A stretch of 64,000 bases of DNA from Azorinus chamasolen (Eukaryota; Mollusca; Bivalvia; Cardiida; Solecurtidae): NCBI GenBank assembly GCA_963576725.1, contig OY755239.1, positions 59,055,453 to 59,119,452 of the forward strand, in the 5' to 3' direction. This document shows positions 1 to 12,600 of the stretch, in pieces. The notes under the pieces were generated by a model, which saw only the letters and a program-made list of their open reading frames with translations, was not told the origin of the DNA and did no database searches. How positions within the stretch are numbered: the first letter of the stretch is position 1; the number at the start of each line of letters is the position of its first letter. The translations under genes and the position numbers were made by a program.

Positions 1-163
1 ACTCGTTCGTTCATATAAACAATGTTTTCACGCATTTGCAAAGGGTAGACCCAGATCAGGTGGCTCCTGTAGGATCAGGGTCTGCTCTGTTTGCTATTAA
101 ATGGAATTTGAAATAATTGTTTCTTTACTTTCTAAATTGGCTACAATGTTCCACCTTCCATAT

Positions 164-439
164 TTAACGCATTCCCATGATATTGACGCCTCATATAAGT
201 CACAAGTCCTTCGGACGAGACTGTAAACCGAGGTCTGATGTATCAGTGCTTAACACTGGGCATCTAAAAGAACCAGAGAAACTCAGTCGATAATAAGAGT
301 AGGGCATCGCGCCCGGGTTTCTCTGTATCCTCTCCCCTCTCTCTTGGGCGTCCAATTAGCCCATAGTGAGCAGAAACGGACGTAAATCAACTAAACAAAC
401 ATATAAGTCACTTTCTGAGCTTATGAGGTAATGGGTTAA
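164..439. mobile_element. T3 element nested in T2
   Basis: TTAACGCATTCCC ... GTAATGGGTTAA with TTAA at both ends; its middle is replaced by the SINE at 204-400. Confidence 0.7.
204..400 (+). mobile_element. 5'-truncated SINE with 11-bp target duplication
   Basis: Flanked by the exact direct repeat ATATAAGTCAC (193-203 and 401-411). Contains the GAGACTGTAAACCGAGGTC-type segment seen in many invertebrate SINE bodies, and ends in AACTAAACAAAC. It sits inside a T3 element. Confidence 0.7.
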
Positions 440-529
440 TTATAACTATTTTGTCCATGAATACCTAGTAGTTACTGAATTTTGGATAGAACAGGGAAAG
501 GGTTATATCACTTAAATTTATTTATATAG

Positions 530-691
530 GATGAAAAATCTGCTGAGGGCAGCTGTGGCAGTGGTTGGATGATGAACAGGACTAAGGGTGGCACCAAGTT
601 CTTCTTCAACACCAAATCCATGGAGTATGCCTGGTGCCGTACTGACGACATCATCAAAGACAGTTCCCTGCTCACCAAAGAAGAAGTACAG
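530..691 (+). CDS. IQGAP: IQGAP exon 1 of window (WW domain)
   Basis: Acceptor ATATAG before 530, donor GTAAAC at 692; 54 codons, phase 0 at both ends. Contains the WW-like stretch GWMMNRTKGGTKFFFN...YAW, then SLLTKEEVQ, matching the region before the IQ motifs. The proline normally ending a WW domain is not at the expected place, so ligand binding is uncertain. Confidence 0.93.
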
Positions 692-3600
692 GTAAACAAC
701 AGAGGGGAATAACAGATAGGTAGGGTTGGGATCTAGGGGGATTTCCTGTCTTCAAGTACCATTATAAAAGTGAATCTTATTGATATTCATGGTGTCATTA
801 TTTATTTAAGAAACAAAATTGTTATCAGTTTTGAGCTTAACTCTATATAAACCCATTTGATGTCTCTGCAAAAAGAGTTGATCCAGTAGGATTTGTCTAA
901 TCGGGGTGTGCTTAGGGAATTATTTAGATTTGTACAGTTTCTATCAGAACCAAACATTCCTATGGTTACATACTCAGAGCTCCAGATAAGATGCGTAAAT
1001 TGAAACAATTTCAAAAGTAACTCCTTTATTTCTCCACCAAACCGTATACTGTGACCACTCTTTAGAATCGTCTCTTCGAGACGATTCTAAAGAGTGGTCA
1101 CAGTATAGGGTTTAGTGGAGAAATATAGTGGTCACAGTATAGGGTTTGGTGGAGAAATGACAATTTAGTATTTGGGTACACACCTTTATCTGTAGCTCTG
1201 TATACTATCAAAAAATCAGCAAATCGATGTCAGTGATAACATTATTTCTTACATAAATGCTCATTAGATAAAGCGTTAGCCCTTTCCCTCATATAAATGC
1301 TTTTCACACCTTTGAAAACAGAGTAGACCCAGATCAAATGGCTCCTGTAGGATCGGTCTGATCAGGGTCTACTCTGTTTGCTTATGACATGTCATAGATC
1401 TGATTTCACAGTGGGTTTTTTTTTCAAAGCAAAAAATTCCCTTGAAAGTGTACAACTACATGTCAGTATTATTTTACCCTTTCCTTCATATAAACGCCTT
1501 TTCATGCCTTTGCAAACAGTACACCCAGATCAGACAACTTCTGTATGAGCCGTCTGATCAGGGTCTGCTGTTTGCGTATGACATTATAATAGATCTTGTT
1601 TTAAAGTTTCTACTAATACCAAAATCTCCTGGCTACATATGCCATTATAAATATTCAGCTAATAAATATTCATAATGTCATTATTTCTTTCATGAATATT
1701 TAACAGGGAAATTGTTAAATGAGATGCAATTACCTTATGTGATTTTGATACATGACATCTGTTAATACAGAAAGGGATAACCGAGATCACTGACAACCAC
1801 AATCGTGAGCTGTTGTTTGAGGCCAATGAGGATTTTATCATCAAGGTGCAGGCTCTAGGACGTGGGTACCTGGCCAGGAAGAAGTTCAATAACCGCAAGG
1901 TGTTCCTACATGAGCAAGGTCCAACTGTGGTTAAAATACAGGTACAAAGACAATGTAGACCTTTACGAATTATGGATCAGATAAAAAATGTTGAAAACCC
2001 ATGAATGTTTAAATCCAGACTGATAAACAGAGCTACAGATAAAAGCGTACACAAATACTAAAATTGTCATTTCTCCACCAAATCCTATACTGTGACCACT
2101 CTTTAGAATTGTCTAAAGAGTGGTTACAGTATAGGGTTTGGTGGAGAAATAAAGGGGCTATTGTTTAAATATGTTTAAATTTACACATCTTATCTGGACC
2201 TGGATAAAGGTCGGCCATGGTTCAAAATATAAGATTAAATGGTGATGATTTGTGAAGACAGATTGGATCCAGTTAAAAGATCTGCAGTGAAAATTGTCTT
2301 ATTCTTGGTCTTTAACACTTTAGGTCTTATAAGTCGTATAAGAATTTATTATACCTCACGCAACAAGATCGGACAGGGTATATAGTTTTTGACCAGCCAG
2401 TCCATCCGTTAGTCTGTCTTTGTATCGTAATATGTTGTTGCTCATCTATTACTTTTATTAATTGACCAATTTACCTCAAATTTGCTTTAAGAATGGCCAT
2501 GAATAAAAGCTTGGATGAGCTTGATTTTAAGAGGAATCTCTAACAGGGAACCACTTTTGTTCTCTATGTGGCGGTATGGAGTATGTGATCTTGCTCACTA
2601 AAGCTCTTTTATTACCAATTGTCAAACAACTTGCATCCAGATGAGACGCCAGTGTTAGCAGGAGTAGTGTTCTGATGAGCCACCAAGTTACAGTTTGCAG
2701 GTGGCAGTTATTAAGCCATTCCCTCATAGGCTATTTTTAGACCCAACCTCTTTGAATAAATCTACCGAAAAGGAGCATTAACTAGAGAAAAGGAAAAGTT
2801 TAGAATTTTGTAGTTTGAAACCATTGTGATAAAAAGAGCATTTGCTCCTATAGGAGCAAATGATCTATTTATCACAATGGTTTCAAGAAGTGGCTTTTAT
2901 AAAGGCGTAGAAAGGCGTATTTATGGAGGAAAGTGTTAACCATGCTAAATTTTGTTTCAGGCTACTTGGAAAGGATACAAACAGAGGAAGGCATATAAGG
3001 GCCGTCTACAATTCATGGAGGACAATGCAGCAACAGCCATAAAGGTAGGATGGTCATCCTTCATATATACACGTATTTACATGTTTGCAAACAGAGTAGA
3101 CCCAGATCAGATAGCTCCTCCTATAGGAGTTTTCTGATCAGAGTCTGCTCTTTTTGCATAAATACTGTTAATATAGATAAGAGTCAACGTTTTCGTTGCC
3201 AAAGCTTCCTTTTTTGTGGAGAATTTTAAAAATTTAGTTAATGCATGTTCATGAAGTCGTAGATTCTTGCATAAATATTCATGGAGTTTAGGGTTAACCC
3301 AGACCCTCATATTGACACCTTTTGAAGCCTCTGTATAAGTCACTTTTTGAAACTACTGTGATTAAATATCCTTTTCTCTACTAGTGAATGCTCCTTTTCA
3401 GTATATTTGTTCTAAGCAGTTGAGTCTAAAAATAATCTTTGAGGCAATGGTCTAAAAATGGCAGGTGAGGGAATAGGTTAAAGCCCAAACAAAGTGACTA
3501 TTTGCAAACAGTGAAATCACAGATCATAGGTTATCGCTGCTTGTCATATGTAGTCATATTGTAAATGCTTCAACAAAACGATTGTCTGAGAATTAGCTCT

Positions 3601-6600
3601 GAATGGGCTTAAATCTTTGTCTGATGAATATTCATGTAAATGAAATGATGACACCATGAATATTGATTAGCTGATTGATTAAATGATACTGACATATGAA
3701 ATCAGGATATTTTGGTCAAGACAAAAACTGTAGAATCAGATGTATATTATTTCATAAGCAAACCGAGCAGACCCTGATCAGAAGGCTCCTACAGGAGCCG
3801 TCTGATCTGGGTCTGCTCTGTTTGCAAAGGTGTAGAAGGGCATGGTTATGGAATAAAGATTTAAGTTTTTTTCTCTGTGGTGTTTTGTAGATCCAGTCAT
3901 TGTGTAGGATGTGGCTGGCCATGAAGAGGTACAAGGAGAGGCTCAAGTTCTTCAAAGAGCATGTAAGTTTCAGTCTACAGTCTCAGAGCTCTGGATCAGA
4001 GGAGTATTGAGGAAATTGAGGTGAAATAGTCTCTATATGTCCGAACCAAACTATATCTTGTTGGTACTCATTAGAATAGCCTATTTGAGGCAGTCAGAGA
4101 ACAGATAAACATGCATATTCAACTTCTAATATATTGTGACCACTGTTTAGAATTGTCTCGAAGAGAGAATTCTATCGAGTGGTGTTAACATAGGATTTAG
4201 TGGAGAAATAAAAGAGCTATTCTTGAAAAAAAATTATTTTACGCATGTTATTCCTTCAAATAAACACATATTCACGTATATACAGACAGAGTAGACCCTG
4301 ATCAGTGTCTGCTCTGTTTGCTTATGGAATCTGAAATATCTGTTTCTTAAAGTTTGGATTAACAAGAACTGTAGACCATTCTCCTGTCTTTGCAAAAAAC
4401 AATGTACATATTTTCCAACAATGTAGATCCATATGAGATGCAGAGATAAGTGTTTCATCTGGATTTAACCCATTCCCTCATAGGCTATTTTTAGACCTAA
4501 CCTCTTTGAATTAATCTACCAAAAAGGAGCATTAACTAGAGAAGAGGAATTTTTTTTTATAATTTTGTAGTTTGAAACCATTGTAATAAGTAGGGCATTG
4601 CTATATAATCACAATGGTTTCACAAAGTGACTGTTACAGTCGTCAAAAGTCATCAATATGAGAGAAAGCGTTAAACTGTTTGCAAAAATCATCACAAATT
4701 TTCACAAAGAGTTACACCAGGGATTTAACCCTTTGCCTGTTCTATGTTTATTCTAAATTTTAATACTTACTGAATATTCATAGACAATAGTTACTACGGA
4801 ATATGGAGGGTAGAACTTTGTAGCTATTTAGACAGTAAAGAAGCAAATTTTCCATTAATCTTCCATCTAATTCCATTAGCAAACAGGGCAGACCCTGATC
4901 AGACGGCTCCTGTAGATCTGTGTCTACTCTGTTTGCAAATGTGTGAAAACAAGTTTATATGAGGGAATTGGTTAATTTGAAATCTTTACCATTGCAGGAA
5001 CCAGAGATTGTGAAGCTACAGGCATTTGTCCGCTCCAACAAGGCTAAACATGACTACCAGGCTCTGAGTATGTACTAATCCTGTACAAGATAATACCGCT
5101 TAATTATGCCCCTTGCAAGCAGAGTAGACTCAGATCAAACAGCTCCGATAGGATTTGTCTGATCAGGGTCTACTTTGCTTGCTTTTATGTAACAGATCTG
5201 AATCCCAATTGTTTACCATGGCAATAATTTCCTTATTTTATTGTGTCACCATAATACAAGTTTATACAAGAAATAATCAGAGAGCAGAGACTGAATTACT
5301 TTTTTGTTTTCTTAAATTTTTGTATATATATTTACTCCCCAATATTTGTGCAATAGTTGCAGTATCAAGGAAAGGGATGTCATACATTGCTATATTAGAT
5401 ATATTAATTTTTTTAAAAGGTATTTCACACCTTCCCCCAGTAACTTTTGAGAGTCCAACTATTTGACACACTTAGTTTACTTTTAACCCTTTACCTCATA
5501 CGGACACCTCTCCATGCCTTTACAAACAGAGTACACCAGTGTCTCTTCTAGGATTCGAAAATAAGGGGGAAATTTTGACTAAAATTCAGATATCACGCCA
5601 ATTTAAGTAAATTCCCCTTCTTTATCTATGTAGAAAATCCCCCCCCCCCCTTTCCCTTGCATGAAAAATATGGGGGGATTTTCAAAAAACTTGGGTGAAT
5701 CCCCCACATCGCTCTCCCTAGAATAGACACTGGTAGACCATGATCAGATGGCTCCTGTATGTGCGGTCTGGTTAGGATCTGCTCTGTTTGCATATGGAAT
5801 TACATAAATCTGATTTTACAGTTTCTAGCTAAGCCAAACAAATTCAGCTAATACAGTAAAACCTCTTCGTACCAGAATTTTAATACAGAAGAATTTAGGT
5901 AATTTTAGGCAGGTGGTTGCTTAATACAGGTTGAATGTCATGTAGAAAGCTCCAAAAGGAACGTTCTGCTTGACTCTCATCCAGCATTAACCTGCCACCT
6001 GTCTTTAAGACCGATATTGATATGGTAAATCCCCTCTGAATCGGAATTCTAATAGAGAAGAATTTGGATACTTTTAGGCAGGCGGCTGCTTAATGCACGG
6101 TGAAATTCATGCAGAAAGCTCCTAGAGGAGCTTTCTGCATCACTTTACCTTGCATTAATTTGCCACCTGTCTCTAAGACCGGTATTATGTTAAATTTAAT
6201 GTCCGGTTTAGAGGGGTTCTACTGTACTTTCTTGTTTGCCTGGTATAGAGGGGTTTTACTGTATATATTCATGAATATTTATGAAGTAGAGAGTCGGAAG
6301 TGTGAATGTATTTTTGTATTTTCAGTGTATGATAAGAATCCCCCACTGTGTGTAGTTCGGAGGTTTGTCCATTTGCTGGATACAAGTGACGCTGACTATT
6401 CTGAGGAATTAGGTAAGAACAGGGATGTTTCAGGACTTGCAAACTTTTGTGACAAAAACTATCATATAGTTTTTGACTTTCGAAATTATAGTAGATCTGA
6501 CTACAGTTTGTACCAATAACAGATCCTTTGTAAATATACCATTATTGAAATTCACTTAATAAATATTCATGCTGTTGTTTAACTTCATAAGGTGGGTAGA

Positions 6601-9600
6601 TCTCATTGAAGAGAATGCCCCTACATAAGAACCATAACTCTTGATTTCAAAATGTTGTAGTTATGGCCCTTTATTATTTTTTTCAAAAAGTTATATTATT
6701 ATTATACCACATTTATATAGCGCTCTTTTCACACAGGATGTGTGCGTTCAAAAGCGCCATATAGCTGGACAGCCACCAATTCAGACGAGCGTTGGCACCG
6801 CATGCGGCTCTTGATTTAGAATGACCTCTCTGAAGGTTTGGAAAATGATGAAATGGGATTTTGACAGAGCAAAACACCTCTCATGTCTTACATATTTCTT
6901 CTTCAGAGCTTCAGCGAATCCGCCAGCAGGTGGTGAAGGAGATCAAGTCGAATCAGCAACTGGAGAATGACCTTGACCAGATGGATGTCAAGATCGGCCT
7001 TCTCATCAAAAACAGAATCACCCTTCAGGTATGATTTAACTGCTATCAGTGTAGTCCCAGGCCTGCATCTGGGTTAGAGATATGACGGAGTTCCAGATAA
7101 GATGCATGATTTTAGACATTTTCAAGAATGGCTACTTTATTTCTCCACCAAACCCTATACTGTTACAACTAGAATCATCCCAAAGAGTTGATAAAGAGTG
7201 GTCACAGCATAGGGTTTGGTGGAGAAATGGCGATTTTCGTATTTCGGTATGCACTTTTATCTGTAGCTCTGGATATGAAATCTGCAGAGCTGTAGGTGAA
7301 GCTATGTGGCATATATTGAACATTCCCGTATTCTCTTTCTACGATCTCACTCACAACTGCAAACAGTTTGAGGTCCAGATTAGATGCCCAGTAACTCGGG
7401 CTGTTATCAGGATCCATGTTGATTGACACTTGGTCTATAGTCCCTCAAAAGCTTGTTTGAATTGGAAGTACAGTAAAACCTCTCTATGACGGCCATTCAA
7501 TTACATTAAGTATTTGGTGCTAAAGGCAGGTGGCTGCTTAAAGCAAGGTGAAAGTAAAACAGAACGCTCCTATAGGAGCGTTTCTGTTTTACTTTGACTT
7601 TGCTTTAAGCAGCCACCTTCCCTAAATACCAACTAATTAACACAATTTAATGGCCGTTATAGAGAGGTTTTACTGTAGTTAAAGTAGAACCAGATTAAGA
7701 TTTTAGACGACATTATTTTTTCACAACGGGATAATGGTTAAAAACTTGTACAGATCCTGCTTGTATTTTAGGATGTAGTCATGCACAACAAGAAGCTTGC
7801 TAAACAGACCGAGTCTCAAACAGCCGTCAACAGACGAAGTGCCATGTTACCCAAAGGCTTGAAAGTAATGACAAAAGAGAGTCATGATCGTATAGAGGCT
7901 TACCAGCACCTGTTCTACCTGTTACAAACCAATCCCACCTATCTTGCCAAGCTGATCTTTGAGATGCCACAGGACAAGACGACAAAGTTCATGGAGTCTG
8001 TGATCTATTCGCTGTTTAACTATGGCAGCAACTTGAGAGAGGAGTACCTACTGGCGAAGCTGTTCAAAACAGCGTTAGAAGAGGAAATCATGTAAGTTTC
8101 TGCACTAGAACTTCTGAAGCCCCTTTACCTTGTGAATATTTTTGCAAAGAAACAATGACAACACGGATATATATTAGCTGATTTTTGATAATGGTATATG
8201 AACATACACTAAAACCTCTGTAACGGACACTAAATTACATCAATTATTTTGTGTTAAAGGCAGGTGGCTGCTTAAAGCAAGGTGAAAGTAAAACAGAACG
8301 CTCCTATAGGACCGTTCTGTTTTATGTTCACTTTGCTTTAAGCAGCCACCTGTCCTAAGTACCAACTAATTAACACAATTTAGTGGCTGTTATAGAGAGG
8401 TTTTACTGTAGGATTTTTTGGCCATGACAGAAACTTGAATCAGATCTATACAATTTCGTAAGCAAACGGAGAAGATCTAGATCAGATGGCGTCTATAGGT
8501 TCTGGGTCTACACTGTTTGCAGAGGCATCAAAACGTATACCTATGGAGTGAAGGGCTAAAACACTGCACATTATTATGGTTACAGTTTCTGTCATGATGA
8601 TGCATTCCCCAGTTCATATGTCATTGTAAAAAAATTCACTAATTAAACTTCATCAACTCATTATTTCTTGCATGAATATACATCAGGTAAAGGGTTAAAA
8701 CTGCTGAATTCAATGTCAATAATGCAGAAAGCTCTTACTGAAGCTTCTTGTAGTATTTTGTGTTAAGCTACTGCCTGTCTTAAAAATGAAAATTTGACTT
8801 TCATTTGAGTGACTGTGGTTTTTATTGCATTTTGTTTCATTATTAGCTGAGTCTTAGGAATTTCAAAGATCGCAGGCCCCAACAATATCTCAGAGCCATA
8901 GACTCTGTAATCTGGGTCTACATTGGATTACGTAATATTTCAGATGTTATTGAATATCAAACTTTGTACACCCATATCAGATGGCTAACATTTTTGTGTA
9001 GCAGCTGATTTGTGTCTACTCTGTTGAATGTCTGCCTTTGCTCATAGAGTTTATGAGTATAAATATATTAAATGTCTTTAAAACCAAAATGTCTTTGCAA
9101 AACAAAGAGATTGCGAAATTTTTGAATTGTTTGTATTTCCGATCTGCCTTTAAATAATCAACTGTAGATGAATAGGCAGTGAATCAGTCATGCTTGCTTT
9201 TGCATATATATATCTCTTTAATGATGTATTGTTTATTATTCATGATTAAACAGTTGTTCTAAGTAAGTATGCAATCTCTATAAACCAAACAACGAATGAA
9301 TCCATGCAGCTCCATTCTCTACACACCTGCTGGTGCATGAAACATTTTCTGTAAAAGCAGTCCTTGATGCCATGTTTATCTTTAGAGTTCTATGAGCAAA
9401 CGTAATACAGTAAAACCACTCTAAACCGGATGTCAAAATTAGTATCAAAACCAGTCTTTCAGACAAGTGGCAGTTTAATGCAGGTTGAAAGTCATGCAGA
9501 AAGCTCCTAAAGGAGCTTTCTGCATGACTTTCAGTCTGCATTAAGTAGCCACCTGTCTAAAAACACCTAGAATTGTTCTGTCATAAAATGCTGGTTTAGA

Positions 9601-12600
9601 GGGGTTCTACTGTTGTTTGAAATACCGATTGAGATACTGAATAACTTTTCTTCTCTTTAGTTTCTTTAAGTGATTGTTACTCTTTTGATTGTGGCCATGG
9701 GTAATTCTGAGGTCACATTTACTAACAGTTTAGATCCAGATGAGACACCAAGTAATGCCTAGATTACATTTGCCACGGAGGCCGTACGATTTTTTTGTGT
9801 TTTTTCCTGCAATATATTTTTTGCGTCGTAAAAGTCTACGGGCTGCGATGTTCTTGTTCACATTGTATACAATCATGGTATGATAATTTGTATAAACTGA
9901 TCAGGGCTTGTCCGTTCGATAAGCAGTGACTGTAAATGATGACCCTGTTGCAGAAGTTAGTTTGGACAAGTTTTCAGTATATTATAAAATGGGAGTAAAT
10001 GGGTTTAGGCTTGCATCTATATCTGTTTACAGCATGAGAAGCCAAAATTAACCTTTACTCCATAAATATTTTTTTTTATGCCTTTGCAAACCGAGTAGAC
10101 CCAGATCAGATTGCTCCTGTAGGAGCTATCTGATCAGGGTCTGCTCTGTTTGCTTGTGAAATTATATAGGTTATGATTCTACAGTTTCTGCAATGACCTA
10201 AATTTAAAGTGTTCATGTGCCATTAGAAATATTATTCTTAGTAATACTCATGATGTCATTATTTCTTACATAAATATTCATGGAGTAAAGGGTTAAACGT
10301 CTCAAGAAACTTTGGGCCCTACTTACTACAGATCGTACGACTGAAATTATCACAAGTTCAAACGTATAACCATTGCAGCTTCACCATATGTTACAACTTC
10401 GAACAAATTTAACCTTAATTCACTATCGCTGCATACTAGAATCCAGGATAATTTTGACTGTCCAGTTAGAACTTTCGATAACGATTTGTCATACGATCCT
10501 TAGTAAAATAGGCAGCTGTATCACTTCTGGGACATGCAATGATACTCAATGTAAACATGTCATATTGTGCATTTTTCAATCTATTGTATTTGCCCTCAGG
10601 AGGATGTAAGTAATACATATGTGTTCTTCTATCCCTTCTATATACAGTTCACTGATAGTTTTGAAGGTTACAAGGGCTATTGCTAGACAGGTACTTGTTA
10701 GCTAGTGTGATGGAAACCAGGGCTTGAACATGCCAACACAATCCCAGGTTCAAAACTTAGCAATGTTCTCAAACATGTTTGCATGATTCCCAGCTTCAAC
10801 CAGCATGTTAGAAGCTGGGAATCAAACAATCACATTTGAGGATATTCTTGAGTGACAGGTCTGAGAATGTGCTGAAGAATTCAAGCTAAGATGTTTTGTT
10901 TTAAGGACTGTTTGAAAATTCTGTGATTACTTGGAAGGCAAACATGCCAATTGTTTGTTTCTGCAATGTACAGTAACCTTGAGCTCTCTACTGGCAACTT
11001 TGGTATAACATAAATATATACCAAGCAGTTTTGATCCAAATGAGATGCCAAGTAACTCAGCATCTCATCAGGATCTAAACTGTTTGATGCTCTGACACTT
11101 TCTTTACAGAAGTAATCAGAGGTCCAGATTAGATGTGTAAATTAAAACATTTTTCAAGAATAACTCTTTTATAATTATCTCCACCAAACCCTATGTTGTG
11201 ACCACTCTTTAGAATCGTCTCGAAATGAAGATTCTAAAGAGTGGTCACAACCTGGGGTTTGGTCGAGAAAAGACAATTTTAGTATTTGAGTACACACTCA
11301 AATTTGTTGCACTAGGAAATGTAGGAAAAATGTACTTCTACATTTTGGAGTAGACATTCCTCAGAGTATGGAATTATTTATGAATGAGCATACATATAGA
11401 GCAAATATTTCAAGGGTTATTGAAGAGCGTAGGTATAGACGAGATGCCTTTTGGGATATTGCAGCTAGTCTGTCTACTCTGTTTACATAGGTCTGAGAGA
11501 CTGTTTTCTTATTGTGCAGCACATCTTACCTTATAAATATATGGCCATAGAAGAACTTATTTTGTTCAAACGAATGCATTAAAAAAAAAAGCATCTTGTA
11601 AGCAAACCAAATTGTCAGATGAAAGAGTTTTCACTTTTTTAGGTTCTCTGTATTTTCATCCTTACAACAGAAGCAAGCAATTCAATTTTGTCTAGTACTG
11701 TGTGTGTGTCATTTCTCACTACTTGTATTACCCTAAGAATTCAGACAAACTTGGGAATGTTGTGCAGACCCAGGTGAAACAGTTCCTAAAGGAGCCCTTT
11801 GATCAGGGTCTACATTATTTCTGTTGAAATTATCAAAATGGTACCGATTTGTATTACATTAGAACTTGTCTTAATGCAGGATAAAAGTAATGCAGAAAGC
11901 TCCTTTAGGAACTTTCTGCATTACATTTGACCTACATTGAGCTACCACCTGACGTTCAGACCCATAAATAGACCTGTTTTTGATGGCCGCTTAAGACAGG
12001 TTCTACTGTAATCAGTTGAACAAACTGCAGGAGAGGGGAGATTTGGTGTCTAGATTCTTCGGGTAATTAGGTAATCACCTTTTACGTAGAATGAACTCCT
12101 TGTTATGTTAGATTTGAGTTTTCTCTACCAGCATTCTTGTCAGTTGTGTTTGAAAAGTTTGTGACAACTTGTTGTATCTTTTTGCTCGCTCCAGGAGAAT
12201 GTGAGTATGGAATGAAATTGTAAACCTTGAAACATGTATCAAATTATGTGCATGGTTAACCCATGATCCCGTTGATAGTTGAACCTGTTTATATCAGAGC
12301 TACAGATAAGGGTGCGTACCCAAATACTAAAATCGCTATTTGTCCACCAAACCCTATACTGTGACCACTCTTTAGAATTGTCCCTTCGAGACGATCCCAA
12401 AGAGTGGTAGCAGTATAGGGTTTGTTGGAGAAATAAAGAGTTTTTCTTGAAATGTTTTAATTTAAGCAACTTATCTGGAGCTCTGTTATAAACAGCAATT
12501 TTTCAGTAGTTTAAACACTGTTTCAGAGTTGTTGTAGTGATTATCCCTTCTCCAGCTAAGCGCGACTTGACTGACATTTGCGAACAGCTTCTTTCCACGT

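Larger units (their letters stand above)
1..505. mobile_element. T2 element holding a T3 and a SINE
   Basis: The T2 arm sequence is interrupted at TTAA 164-167 and resumes after TTAA 436-439 with TTATAACTATTTTGTCC. It ends at 505, only 24 bp before IQGAP exon 1. The 5' end lies off the window. Confidence 0.75.

Noticed and set aside
5155..5466. + strand ORF of 103 codons
   Set aside because: Starts in a T1 core and runs into AT-rich intron DNA; no conserved motif or splice context.
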